This document shows positions 1 through 12,092 of a stretch of DNA of 64,000 bases, one piece after another. A model generated the notes under the pieces. It worked only from the letters and a program-made list of their open reading frames with translations. It did no database searches and was not told the DNA's origin. Location of the stretch: contig WSUB01000137.1 of the NCBI GenBank assembly GCA_019633425.1, forward strand, positions 1 through 64,000, written 5' to 3'. Source of the DNA: Tulasnella sp. 424. Its lineage: Eukaryota; Basidiomycota; Agaricomycetes; Cantharellales; Tulasnellaceae. Positions within the stretch are counted from its first letter, which is position 1, and every line of letters starts with the position of its first letter. Position numbers and translations under genes: made by a program.

Positions 1-434
1 AAATATTATTCGGACCCCTCAATAGCATTCAAGCGTTGAACCCACTAAAACGTCTTGAGCGCGTGTTCCCACAGTGTACCCAATGCAGTGGAACGAGACT
101 TTCTACGGTGCATCGCACGCGCACCCCTTCCCTTTCAACCTGACTCTCTTTCGGATTTGAACGCCCTACTGTACTTCTCATACCGAGCTCTGTCAACAAG
201 TATGCAAGAAAACGAGTGTAATTCATATGTTGACTGGAGGAGGTGTGTGTGGGAACTGAGTGTCGATCACTGGGCCTCAATTGAATCGGACGCGTTATAT
301 TCAGCGGTTGCTTCAGGTTGACTCTTGCTCGCCCTTTACCACCACCCCACATCCTCGAAAAGACCCTTCATCCCTGACTGCTCAGCCTGACGGTCCCTCT
401 CAGCATCTCACCTTATCCACTTCCCTCGAGCGTC
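1..434. other. Left flank without an assignable gene
   Basis: Short open frames exist on both strands (about 55-321 on plus, 29-352 on minus), but none resembles a family I recognise. The plus-strand frame could be the last exon of a gene that begins before the window, because a reading frame runs to a stop near 321. Nothing else is supported here. Confidence 0.3.
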
Positions 435-3267
435 ATGCAATCCTTCCCTCGAGTCGACCGCCGAGTCGTCGGTACTTGGCTTTGCCTCCTCTTTCCCCTG
501 AGTCTCGTCTTTCATGAGGTAGGGACTTCTTCTCGCCTTTTTTGTTATTTCCTCTCCCTCGACGACTTCTCATCGCTGACCTTTCCCTACGCGTATCGAT
601 TCAGACCGGGGACGCGTCGCCCACCACACCCATCATCACCATTCCTTGCCACCATCCCTCCCTTTACCAAGTTACTCCAGCTGATCGTTGAGCCCAGCGT
701 GTATAAGGCTCAGATCAGGACTTGGAAGGAGACGTCGGGATGGTACGGTTCTGTTGGAATCCTCGCTCTTGCGGTGGTAGCGTTCTCGATATTCCTAGCT
801 GCCAACGCGGTGAGTCCGGACTCTCGTCCTGGATAGGTTTACCTTCTTCCTCGTTACTCATACTAACTGACGTCGGTTGTACTTTGCGGCGTACCGCGCA
901 CAGCTCGAGCCTCTGATCGTCAAGGCTGTCGACGAGTATCATGGCGCCGTCCTCAAGACTCGACTTCGAGTCTCCGAGTTCTACAAGGGCCTTTGCCGCC
1001 GGATTGCCGAATTCACTACGCGGTGCTTACTAGCAACAGGTTTCGTGCGTCTCTTTTTTGCTTTTCATTCCAATTCCAACCGACCTCTGCTTGCTGACAT
1101 CCAACTACCGTATATTCTACCCTAGATCCAGCCTAAATTCGTCCCCGAGTGCCTTCTCACCCCCAAGCACTCCCCCCGAAAAGCAGAGCGCTGGCAGCCC
1201 TCACCCAATCGACCTCGCTCCGGATCCGTCCTCTTCCCCATTCCCTGCTCTCCTCAGAAAAAGCTTGCACCAGAAGGCTCGGAGACCGGTTTGCCAATTG
1301 AAGAAATAATCAAGGCCCTCAACGAACGTTTCGCCGATCGGAGGGACAAGAAACCAGTCGGCCCTCCCATCCTCTCTCCGGCCTGGACAAAACTCCACCG
1401 TCCCGGAAAACTCGGAGAGCCAGGTCCACATTCCTTACGCAGGACCAAACTTCCTCCTCTGGCACCTCGCCTCGTTTTATCGTCGCTGTCGAAGGAGGAG
1501 GAAAAGCATCAGCTCTGGGACGGAGATGGAGGTCTCAACCCCCTTTGGATCCCTCTTCCACCCGCTACGGATATGCAGTGGAAGTTTCTTGAAGGATACG
1601 CGTTGAATGTCACCGCGGACGATCAAGCGAAGCAGGGAGTGGCGTTGGAGGTCCAAGCCGGGCCACCAGACGTCTCTCCCGATGCCGATCCCAGCCGACC
1701 GGTCCCCCCACCGTCTCCCACCTCTTAGCAGCAAGCTCGCCGATCGCATCGAAAACAACCCTCAAAGTCGCAAGCAACCTCGACTCTTTCCCTGTCGACG
1801 AGAAGACCGAGAAGGAAGATGTTTTAGCTTTGAACCTAAGTGCACCGAATAGTTCGGGCATTGTGCCGTCTGCTCAAGTAAGCGGGCCGATGCCTGATGC
1901 TGGTTCGCTCGGAGCCCTCAAGTGAGTTTTTTTTGACCTTTCCGTGTATTAATAAGACCGACAACTAAGCGTGGATTTTGGAATTTTCGTAGGCTGGATT
2001 CTTCTTGCTCTGTGCCTCTCGCAACCGTACCGCGCTTGCGGGCGATTCTTTGCGCGGATATTCCTTTTTCGACCTCTCAACCAAGTAAACCGAACGATTC
2101 GGGTGCCGTGCTGTCTGCTCAAGTAAGCGGGTCGGCACCTCAGACGGGTTTCCTTAGAAAGAGGTACGTTTCTCGTTTTCTTGTTTGTCATGATGAGCGA
2201 TCCACAGACTCGAGGACTGACGTTATTTTTCGGACATTCCAGGCTCGAAGTCGAAGTTGCCGTGCCGTCTGCAAATCACTCACGGATGATCGCCCAGGCT
2301 GATATCGACAAGATCGAGAACGCAAATCGCAGGGGCAGGTCCAGTGATCGCAAACGCGGCGGGGCCACCATTGCTCGTCGAGGACCTGCTCTTCTGGACA
2401 CAATCGCAGAGGATTCCGCCGTTTCTTCCAATGTTCTGACGGTAGTCACGGTCTCGGCTTCCTCCATCCGTCCTCAGGCCGCCACCAACACCGCGATTCA
2501 ACCACCGGCTGATGCGGACCAACGAAAACCCCCACGATTCGGGTGTTGCTCTGTCTGCTCAAGTAAGCGGGACGGCACCCGAGACGGGTTTCGTCGCCAA
2601 GTTGGGGTACGTTTTATTTGTTTCCTTTGCTTTTTCTCCTTTCTCAGTATGAGAATCGTCTGACTCAAGGACTTTGCTTTTTTTTTCTTTTTCTAGATCG
2701 CGTAGGCTCGAAGTGGAAGCTGCCGTGGCGTCTGCGAGACAATCTCCGATGGTCATGATTCAAGCTAATCTCGAGAACGGCAATAAACGGGGCAATAATT
2801 CCAGTGGTCGTAGAAAAGGAGCTACCCTTGCTCGGAGGGAAGCTTCTCGTCTGGATTCAATCGCGGAGGACCTCGAGGATTCCACCACTTCTTCCAACAT
2901 TGCTCTCACCGCTAGCTCGTCTTCGACATCCATCCCTACCCCGGTCGCCACCGACACCGCGGTCGAGCCACCGACTAATGCGCACGATCATCCTCTTCGG
3001 GAGGCTCCCGCGGCTGAAGACACGGTGGAGAACAAGCCGAAAAGGGTCGTGAGCTTTTCGGACGAGGTCCAAGTCCGGGACCTGCCCATGTCGAAGTGGG
3101 ATTGGGAAGCCCGAAGCAAGTTCCATTCCGAGGCGAAGGAGCGCGAGATTGAAGACGAGTATCGCGTGTGGGGCCAAGGGGAAGCCGGCGATGAAGAGGA
3201 AGCGCGGTGGGGAGCCGTTTTAACGGACCGAGTAGTACAAGTCGAGATGGCCATTATCAGAAGATGA
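435..3267 (+). CDS. Unrecognised repeat-containing protein with one predicted TM segment, probably frameshifted
   Basis: I do not recognise this family. The proposed exons are 435-809, 904-1044, 1126-1650, 1695-1921, 1993-2163, 2243-2606 and 2697-3267. Most junctions have good GT-AG sites; the 44-nt intron 1651-1694 is inferred only to keep frame. Near residues 105-125 a hydrophobic run (WYGSVGILALAVVAFSIFL) looks like a membrane segment. The C-terminal half is low-complexity and charged, and ends with an acidic/basic stretch. A motif SAQVSGxxPxxGxL occurs three times, and the two last large exons are paralogous (LEVEVAVPSAN.. and LEVEAAVASAR.. followed by ..ATxARRxxxxLDxIAED). The sixth exon closes in the wrong phase for the seventh by one base, so the gene is either frameshifted, mis-assembled at an A4/C5 run near 2524-2532, or spliced differently. 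The start ATG at 435 is the first in the long frame. Confidence is moderate for being a gene, low for exact exons. Confidence 0.5.
1849..2963 (+). repeat. Internal duplicated coding repeats (SAQVSG motif x3, LEVE/IAED exon x2)
   Basis: The motif read as SSGIVPSAQVSG, then DSGAVLSAQVSG, then DSGVALSAQVSG appears around 1849-1920, 2095-2163 and 2535-2606; each copy is followed by a short intron. The following exon bodies at 2243-2530 and 2700-2990 are clear paralogues, both with LEVE, ARR, IAED and a Ser/Thr-rich tail. This indicates duplication of an exon-intron unit inside one gene. Confidence 0.65.
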
Positions 3268-4180
3268 GTGGAATAGGTTGGAGAAGTATCAAGGTGTGCG
3301 GTCGAATCCGAAGGAGCTAGTGCGATCACACCCGGAGACTGCAGCGATGGACGTCGACGTCGACGTCGACATTGTATTCCCGTTCACGTTCACGCTGCCA
3401 CTGGAAACTTCTCTCATTGGAGCACGAGACCACAACCCCATCGGCAACACTCCGTCACCGGCCTGGGACCCCCTGGACTGGACTTTATTATTACGCACTT
3501 TGTATTCCCCCCCTGCATTTGATGTAAGGCCCCAGCGAAATCTGGGAGCTTTGGAGGTTTGTCCCAAGCGCCGCGTTCTTTTTTTTTCTTGCATTTCTGC
3601 GTTTTCTCGGATCGGCCTTGGTTTTCTTTATCCCTTGTATTTATTGGAAATGCAGCTCTAGAGTCTCTTCCTTCTCAAGTAATAATTAGTATCCCAAATG
3701 GGTCTGGGCTCCGCGTGCACGTGCATAAGCCTAACGCGTTCGTCGCAGGGGGTTATGGGGGATGTGTAGAAATGATGAGGTCGCGTCAGGGACTCAGGGT
3801 CGCCTAAAAAACAAACTCTTCCACGGCCTTCCCGCCTACCGCACTCGTCGATACACTAATCTTGGATGACTACTTGCTCGCGTAGTTTCCTTCTACTTTC
3901 TGCAACGCTCAAACACGTTGTGTAACCTCCTTGAAATAAACTTGATCATGCTCCGAAGGGAGGCAGGCGTCGTTCGGTCTTTACTCAAAATGATCCGCGC
4001 TCGCTCACACGTCGTTCGCGTCCATTTCACCCCTCGACAAAGTATCCGTTCCACGGGTGTTTACATAGGAAGTAGTAACGGGGATACCCAGACATAAAGA
4101 AAGATCATCAACGTAACAAGATTTACAAGAGGGTTTCGAGATTCGATACCCGAGGAAGTTGGGGTAGCGTCGCCTTCTTA
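3268..4180. other. Intergenic region between convergent genes
   Basis: The region lies between the 3' ends of the plus-strand repeat protein and the minus-strand MFS gene, so it should hold both 3' UTRs. A short palindromic hexamer array of GACGTC units occurs at about 3349-3371. An open frame at 3278-3661 shows no family resemblance and is not called. Confidence 0.4.
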
Positions 4181-6358
4181 CTACAGTGGGTAGCGGAACG
4201 CCTTATTCTCCTTATCTGTAATATCCATGAACTGGATTGGAACCTTGAGCTTGACAACAGATCCATCCTCCTGGACATGCTCGATGTATCCGAATTCGGG
4301 GTATTCCTCTCCCGAGGCGAGCTTTTCGGCGTCGCGGCGCTTGTTTTCTCTGACAAGGTACCACCGGATAATAGCGATCATGAAGATATCAAATATGTAA
4401 GAGGCCTATTGTAGTAAGAAATTTTGGGTGAGAACCTTGGTCGGTAGAGGGAGAGGGCCGAATGAAAGCGCCCTACCAAGAGAATAGCCCAGGGCACCAT
4501 ATTGCGGGGACGATACTTCTGTTTCCAGAATTGGGTGGATACCATTTGACCTAAGGAGAGCTTGTAATCAGTATTTTTTGAGGGGCTATCCATTGAGATA
4601 GGAACTCACCAAGTGAATATCCGACCAGGAAAATGGCGTTGCATGTCATTTTCTAGGAGGAGGAGGGACGTCAACAATCAACCACCAAACGACGATAACC
4701 GGGTAGCTCTTCTAACCTTTGTATGACCCGCAAATACCACCGCAACCAGCGACAAGACCATAATAAAGCCCAGGCCGTTAGACGCCATCACATAAAACGC
4801 GACTAAGAGACCTGTCTTGTTTTCCCATGGTAGGAACATGAGGAGGAAGCAGCATATCACAGCGGGTACCCAACCGAGGATGCTCAGAATACACCGAGAG
4901 TTGGGGAAGTACCTGATCAAGACCGTTCCGATGCTGATGGAGATGACCATGGAGGCGCCCACGGGGATGCTCAGAGCCGTAGTCTGGAGCGTGTTGAATC
5001 CGAATCCTTTGATGATAATTCCAAATTCAACTCCCACGCCTCCGACAAGGTTTGCGACGGAGGCAAAGAGGGTGAAGAACCAGGTCTTAGGGTCGGTGAG
5101 TGCTTCGATGAATCTGAAGGGGAACACGGAGGCGGGTAAGCTTGTGCGTTGAAAGAACAGGAGGCGGACATACTGATATCGCTTCCAGACTTTGGCTTCA
5201 ATACCGTTTTGATTAATTCGAATCCGCTTAACGACATTGACCTTTTCTTCCTCGGAAAGGAACCGAGCGGTAGCGGGGTTGTCGGGCATCCTCCAGAAGT
5301 AGAGAATTGACACCAGAACGCTGAGAACGCTGGTGATGATCATGAGCCACTGCCATCTTAATAAATACAAGAGATGTGTGTCAAATATTTTATATCTAGA
5401 TGCAGCCGTTAAGATTGGAGGTTAACGAGGAACGAAGACGCACTGGTGAGGATGAGCCGTAGCCTTCGTATGGGCAACACCGAAGGATATGAATGCGGAT
5501 ATGATGCTGGCAACTCCGTTGCACATGAAGGTCCACGAGATTCTCTGAGTGGATTCGACTCGGGTGTAAAACATTGTCATGATGGTCATAATGCCAGAAG
5601 TAATGCAGCCTTCTGAAGCGCCAAGGAGAACGCGGAGAGCGACTGTCGGTTGACTTTGTTAGCCTTACATAGATTCAACCGTAGCAACCGATTCCAGGCG
5701 TCAAGAATGACTTACAGAGCCCTCCGTAGTTATGACATGCAGCTTGCAGTCCTAAGAACACGCTCCACAGTCCGATGTTCACCGCGATGTACTTGGCAAT
5801 AGGGAAATGTTGCATCAGCCATGCGTGCGGTCCTACGAAGATAATGTATCCAATGTAGAAAGCCGTGCTGAGGTTGTTGAATTCGTCGGTCGTGAGGTGA
5901 TTGTCTTGGATGATGCCGAGGATGGACGAGGAGCCAAGGGAGTTTCTAACAGAGGCAGCAGAGATGTAAGCCTAGATCCAAGCGATGGCGACAATGATGG
6001 GGGAATGGAATTGGAGTATCTGCCGACCTACTTATCGATGAATTGTACTGGGTTGTAATAAGAGCACCGTCACAATAGGCTCAAACACGGGGTAGGAGAC
6101 TGCCAAGGGAAATTACTGACACGTGTACAGCGCGCAGAGCAAGGGCAGCATGTTGCGATCGAGCTTCCTACGTAGTTTGTGTGCTGCTTGAAGATCCAAG
6201 TCCGACTCCTCGACATGCCCCGCGATTAGCCCGACCACGACGTCGACACCACGCTCATCTTTAGCAACATCCGATTCTGAGCGTTTGTCGTCATAAGGAA
6301 GAGGCTCCTTTTCAGGGATGGAAGGCGTCGAATCCTTCCGGGCGGGTTCAGACGACAT
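4181..6358 (-). CDS. MFS anion:cation symporter, allantoate/nicotinate permease type (DAL5/TNA1 family)
   Basis: A plasma-membrane transporter of the major facilitator superfamily, ACS/DAL5 branch, whose members import small organic anions such as allantoate, nicotinate or pantothenate by proton symport. The substrate cannot be fixed from sequence. Nine exons on the minus strand: 6358-6121, 6047-6032, 5945-5716, 5642-5444, 5356-5174, 5113-4717, 4652-4610, 4550-4477, 4405-4181, giving 534 aa, normal for the family. The order of signatures is typical: an acidic N-tail, RKLDRNMLPLL, LQFIDKNSLGSSSILGI, EFNNLSTAFYIGYI, LRVLLGASEGCI, WQWLMIITSVL, LYFWRMPDNPATARFLSEEE, then TM segments 7-12. Exon 2 is only 16 nt and is required to build QFIDK. 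An in-frame ATG lies further upstream (6523), but the shorter start gives the usual hydrophilic N-tail. Its neighbours are unrelated. Confidence 0.9.
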
Positions 6359-7715
6359 TGGCGTTACGGGCTGCGGCAGGAAAGAAGAGGGGAGAAAGGG
6401 GAGCGAGGCGAGGATGAGGAGAGCTCTACCGGGGACCGCCGCAGCTGAGAGAGCTTGAGTGCTGGGGTGAAGCAATTTATAGTCACCGCTGGAAAGATCA
6501 TACCCCGATACGAGATCTGACATGTTCGATCAATGAGAAGCTATAGAGGCTTGAGGCACCGAGAACACGAGGGAGCCTTCGGCAATACATTGAAGCTCAG
6601 CAACCCTGGCAGCGATCGCATCCACACAGGCGGTCTGAGATTGCAAAACTGAAGTGCACCGAGATAAGGAGAACGGACTGTCTTGGCATCCCAAGGTAAG
6701 CAAGCCATAGGAGTAAATTCATTTCGTCGAACCCTAAAATAGAGCCTCGAGTGAGTTTGCTCTTGGAGCAGAAGATGAAGATATACGACCTAAGCGGTTG
6801 AGTAAGGGTCGGAAGGGTCTAAAAATAACCAAGCGCCGATGACAGGTATCTTTGATGACCGAGAATGTGCAGGAAAGATAAGGTGGATCTATTATATCTT
6901 CCAGAAACGACCTCGAGGCAGATGCAATCCACGGCCAAACATCCGGCCTTCTGAGTTGAGGCTACCGTTTTAGGTTAATGCCGTGTTACGATTTCTACGA
7001 GACAACGCTTGGCAAATTTAAAGTCAGCCCCCTAAAGAGGACCGGGGAAAGCGTTCTGCCAGCAGGATGTCCAGATAAAAGCACTCACGAGGTACAGACT
7101 TTACGGAACTCATCAAAGTAAGAACAGGTTAGACTACACGCTATTCGGAGGTTGCATTCATCAGATTCCTACAGAGTTATTCGCATGAATATCGAGAACT
7201 GCGGAGGAACGAGATTCTTATCGCAGTCGACGGACTTGTCACGAGTACTTGGAAAAGTTACAATTATTCGGGGGCAGGGACTACTAAATGTGCTCACAAA
7301 GAGAAGCCCGAAACACGTTGAACGCTCGCCACTCCAAATTATACAACACGCGCCATACGGACAAAATAAATCCATAATGAACATAGATAGATTTTCCGAA
7401 GGAAGAGCGTATATCTTGGCAACTGTAGCCGGCGATTGCAAGCCCGTCGCTCCGGGATTTCGCGCAGTTCTTGAAGGTCAGCTTGAGGAAAGGTTGAGTG
7501 GATTCTATGACCTCACAGAACGCGAATGTACGTGAAAGTTTTGCGAGGGATAACCACATCTGTATGTACAACATGGCTGGCCCTAGATGAGTCATGCCGA
7601 ATTCATGGCCGAATTGCCACCCTTAGGTGACTTGTCCGGGAGCTCGCGAACAAGTGACCACCCCGTTACTATTTGAGCCACTCCGCGATTCCGTCCGAGA
7701 CCACCACCACACACC
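6359..7715. other. Gene-free interval upstream of MFS and DUF6535 gene 1
   Basis: This is the shared upstream region of the minus-strand permease and the plus-strand DUF6535 gene, so both promoters should lie here. The longest open frame (7152-7535, plus) encodes no recognisable protein and has no convincing splice partners. I see no repeats, RNA genes or transposon parts. Confidence 0.4.
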
Positions 7716-10421
7716 ATGAATACTCGGTTCGAAGAGAGGCTAACGTCGATTCCAGAGATCCCCAAAGAGTTTGGAGAGGATGGTGGATATTTCTATAGAT
7801 ACTACGATGCCCTTGCGGACGAAATTGACGACGACATGGTCAAGAGTTTGAAGGCTCAGCTTGACGGCATTCTCATTTACGTTCGTGTCATCTATCTTAT
7901 TCACAGTCATCGACACTCACAGGTTCATATTGACCAGGCTGGTCTCTTCGCTGGCGTCAACTCAGCATTTCTGGCGCTCACGCTTCCTGGGATGAGCGCC
8001 GACCCTGCTGACGACACGAACGCACTCCTCCTCCAGCTAGTTAGTGGAGGCAACCAAAATATAACATCCACGGAGGATCTCCCCTCAGCATCTTTCTCTC
8101 CCCCCTCAGGCATTTTCCCTGTCAACCTTTTATTCTCCCTCAGCCTCACTCTGGCACTCTTAGCTGCGTTCCTCGCTGTGCTCGGGCAACAATGGCTCGT
8201 CTACTACCGCAAACGCGGTGGCGGCGGGGCTGAGGCCCAACGATGGGAGCAACTTCGACGGCATCTAGGCGCTAAGCGGTGGCGCCTTGAGGCAGTTCTA
8301 GATGACATCCTACCATCGCTGCTTCAGCTAGGCCTCGTCATTTTTTGCATTGCATTTGCTCTCTATCTAGCCACGCTCAGCCGGTGGCTATGCTACACGG
8401 TCGCGATTCCTATGGGCCTTGCTCTAGCATGTGTCCTCGTCATGGCAATTTCTGCCGCCGTTGATCATTGGTGTCCGTTTAAAAGTCCCTTATCCCGGGT
8501 TATGAGGTTAATCCTTCCACGCGTAGGACGGTTAATCTGGCCGGTAATATGGATATGCATGTTGATTGGCTGGGCTACTCGGAGATCGATTCGGAGTGCA
8601 ATGAGGCTTCCAAAGCCATCGTTCCCTGCGCATGCGATGCGCAGATGTGCTGTGTGGCTTACATTCGGTCGTCCCCCCGAACCTGTTGAGCGTTTAAAGG
8701 CAATCGCAGCCAAACGTATTCTGTGCACGTCGGAGGATACAAACGCTCTCATTTACACAGCGACAAACCTTCAAGCACTCGAGTCTAAGGAGAACAGTCT
8801 GTTGCTTCTTAACGACGAAGAGTTTTATAAGCGTTTGACGGAAGTGCGGCAAGCTGTTTTCCAAAATACGACCGATACCAGACCACCAAGCCACAGAGAG
8901 ACCCAAGTTTTTGCATACCATTCCTCCTTCCTACACTTGGCTTTCTGTTCCGGATCGTTGAATACCTTCTTTCCCCCTCATCGTCGCTCTACATTATCTG
9001 CTGTGGACTGGTTCGATTCTGCACTGGTACGCTCCGAGCCAACGATGGTCAAGGAGCTCAGAGACACTATCTCAGCGCTCAACCAGCGAGGACAGCTAAT
9101 GCAGATGCACTTATCCTTGGAGAAGGCTCATTCATCTGCATTAACACTATTTCAGGATCTGATTGATACGATACTGAATGCCGCCGACTCCGCCCGATTA
9201 CATTCTTGGTTTATAAGCTACGAGGTTCTCCATCAATCATCGCAGACGCCTGAGCCGCTATTAGCAATTATGCTAGTGTTCGCTTCAGACGCGTATGTTC
9301 TGTTCGGGGCCGGAATGTCAAATGCTGGTCAGCTGAACGGCACACCCGATGTTCCTCTCGAACAAAGGTTGCGGATCGTATGTAATATGCTCAAAAGCTA
9401 TGGTGGATTGTGAGTCCTCCTAAGGTTTTATGATTACATGACCTAATGCACTTGATCGTCAGGAATGTGCGCAAAACGCTGAAGCATATCGTCCAAGCTT
9501 TCCGCAAATATAAAGCACAGCAACAACCTGGCCACAAAATGCACGTCTGTCTCATAGAACAAGCTCTTCTCTTCTCCAAGGACCCGAGCCTTGAATCGGC
9601 TTCCAATTCCCTCGCTCTTGTTGCCATCTATGCGGTAGACTTGGTCCTTTCTCTCATCAAACCTGCTAGGGAGTCGCTGTCGGCGGACAAAAGGGTGGTC
9701 GCCAACAGCAATGTTTCGCGTTGTCTCGAAGTTCTCCTTGAAATCTTTGCATTAATGAGCGGTCTGGAGATGTGGGGTTCTTCGAAGCACGAGTGCGTGT
9801 TCCCCCTTTAATCAGAGACTCACTTTCTACTGTACTTACTGTTGCATGGGCCCTTATTCCAGAGAAACAATTTCGGATATCGTAATAACGCTCTTAGAAA
9901 TGTTGGAATTAGTCACGCATAGCGTGTCACGAAGGATGTGGACATTTGACGATTCCACTATATCGAACATACTCGAACTCAGGAATGTTATCACGGATCC
10001 TGGATCTGACCACCCGTCGGGCATGGTGGATCCAGAGGGCAGCGACAGAAGTTGGTATATTGATCTCTATGATAAACTGCAATCCGCCTTCGAAGAGCTG
10101 GCGTCCGCAGAGGTGGCGTCCGCCAGGCCAGCCAGCCAATGGGTTCTCAATATCGCGGTGAGTCTCTCAATTACCAAGTTCGCAATTTTGACCTGATTAC
10201 CTATCGTTGCGTTTCAGGCGGATCCGGCAGACCCTCCGGTTTTTAATACTCAAGGAGCGGAAATGGATCCTGGGCCTTCCAAATCCGCAAAGGGAAAAGA
10301 AAAGGAGACATTCGAGGATGTTGCATCAGCGGCTCCTCGAGAGGAAGACGGGGGAAATCCCGGATCGGCAATTGACAGCGCAGCGAAGACCGTCGCATCG
10401 GATCGAGGCGAGGACTCCTAA
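7716..10421 (+). CDS. DUF6535 domain membrane protein, dispersed copy 1
   Basis: A member of the DUF6535 family, of unknown function and, as far as I know, confined to mushroom-forming fungi. Exons are 7716-7880, 7938-9409, 9463-9792, 9863-10157 and 10218-10421, giving 821 aa. The N-terminal domain starts MNTRFEERLTSIPEIPKEFG, then DGGYFYRYYDALADEIDDDMVKSL. Four hydrophobic segments follow in the first 260 residues (AGLFAGVNSAFLALTL; LLFSLSLTLALLAAFLAVLG; LGLVIFCIAFALYLATL; GLALACVLVMAISAAV) around a conserved QQWLVYYRKR and a basic GAKRWRLEA loop. The long C-terminal part has a diagnostic AAKRILCTSEDTNALIY motif. The last exon begins ADPADPP, like the other copies. Intron 1 is 57 nt, stop-free and a multiple of three, but homologues show it is an intron. 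Compared with the array copies this one is diverged and lacks the tandem context. Confidence 0.88.
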
Positions 10422-12092
10422 GAAGCTGTTATCGAGCCGGAAAGACGGTGTCCACCAAGGAGAGGTCTCTTGTCCCTATGTAGAACCATAAAGAACAAAG
10501 GAATACTTTCTCGTCTTCTGTTCCAATATCACGTGTCTTTTTACAGACGACATTCGATTGGTCGAAACCTCCAACGTCGCACTGCTAAGTTGAGAATAAT
10601 GAAATAAAGGTGTCATGAGGGAGAAGCGTTCCGAGCATATGCCTTTATGTATCCCTAATCGAGCCTACTAGATTCCTGCGGTGAGGTGTGACGCAGTTCG
10701 CGCTCTCAGGTCACATAGCTTCGGATTGGGATTAGGTGTTTAGCATAGACGTCGCGCGTTTTAATGATTTGGTCATTCAAGAGGAGAAAGGGTACTCGAT
10801 GAGAGGCCAGAGGGACTGCAGGCAATCGATTCGCTTCCAGGCCGAAGAGATAATATTGCTCAATGGATGAAAGTGGCAAGGTCTCAAGAAAGACCTATTC
10901 TCTAGCGTTATCTGGAGAAACTAACACCGTGCGGTACCTGCCACAGCAAAAGTACCGTGACATGGCTCAAAAGGAAATATCCTCCGGCTTAGTCGGGCTC
11001 TTTAATGCTGGGTCGTCTGAGGGAGATATTATTGAAACCGGTGCTCGTTGCATAACTACCAAGTGCTGAGCGCTAGACCGTAAGGTCAGAAGACATCTGC
11101 ACGCTCGTATTGGAGGGCTTTGTGCGTTATATGTAACCAGTCTTCTCAACCAGAATAGCCTATCTAGAAGAGTGAAGTGCCGCGGGTAGCCGAGTTGACA
11201 AAGTCCGGAGCCCGAGGGAGTGCAACGTGCACGGGGGGAGGCTAGATACCACAGGGGCTTGTACACTGCGGACGCAGCGAGATGGAGTCGCTTCCGTCGG
11301 CAGTCGAACGAATGGATGGTACCGGAGTTCGTTAGTCCGGGATGAATGCCCTCAGTTACGATCCCGCAAAGCCTCCGACGCCGTGGGCTTTTGGTAGTGA
11401 GAGAGACGGCTAGATGCCAAGGGTTCACGAGCGCTCGTGGCCGGAAGCCACGGAGGGTAATCGAGGTGGCAATGCATTGGAGCCAATGACAAAAGATTTC
11501 AGGTGACGTTTTGTTTGAACTCGTGTTTATGGCGCTCCTTGTGAAGTTTGGAGTAGAGTAAGACTGGGCTATTCTTGGAGGGGTTAAGTAGCTCGTCACA
11601 CGCACCTGTCGACTGATCTCACTGACGTTACCCAACTTGTCTCAAGTCACCGAGTCCACCAGTGTCTCCAAGTTACTGCTAGCCTGACGTGCGACAGCAT
11701 CGGTGACGCTCCGGGTATAGGGAAAAACGAGAAGGGCTCGTGGGGGTCCAGGATACAGCAAACGACGTCATCGAGATCCAACTTCCGCGGCAAGAATCGG
11801 CGCAAGACCAGGCAAAACACGAAGAAAAACGCCTTTGAACAACTCAAGCCACTCCCAAACTTGCAATTGGTCTCTCTTCCTCTTAACCACAAATATCCCC
11901 GTGCCATACACGTTCGCGTACTGGGGTGTGGGTGTCTCAAGATTTAGTAACAGGAAGTGAAAGGGCCAGTCCATTTCACAATCACAACCAAAGAGTCTTT
12001 CGAATTCCTTCTCGTCAGTCCCTTCTCCTCCTCTCACAGCCCATTCTCTCTATCTCACTCTGCGCGCTCTCTCCTTCTCTGCATCTGGCTCA
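10422..12092. other. Intergenic region, no assignable gene
   Basis: A minus-strand open frame (10967-11635, 222 codons) is the only long one, but its composition (Arg/Ser/Pro/Leu-rich, no domain) does not support it as a gene. The proximal part must contain the terminator of DUF6535 gene 1, and the distal CT-rich stretch (11990-12090) looks like a typical basidiomycete pyrimidine-rich promoter for the PH-domain gene. Confidence 0.35.

Noticed and set aside
1653..1992. GTAAGC at each SAQVSG repeat as a possible alternative donor
   Set aside because: Using it in the first repeat leads into a stop in the next exon; the downstream GTGAGT donor keeps the frame open.
3278..3661. 127-codon frame with a GACGTC hexamer repeat giving alternating Asp-Val
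   Set aside because: Starts after the stop of the repeat protein, no family similarity; probably 3' UTR sequence.
7152..7535. 127-codon plus-strand frame before DUF6535 gene 1
   Set aside because: No domain or homologue recognised, no splice continuity, and it lies in the likely promoter region.
10967..11635. 222-codon minus-strand open frame
   Set aside because: Composition is Arg/Ser/Pro-rich without any recognisable domain, hydrophobic core or splice partners; long chance frames are expected at this GC content.
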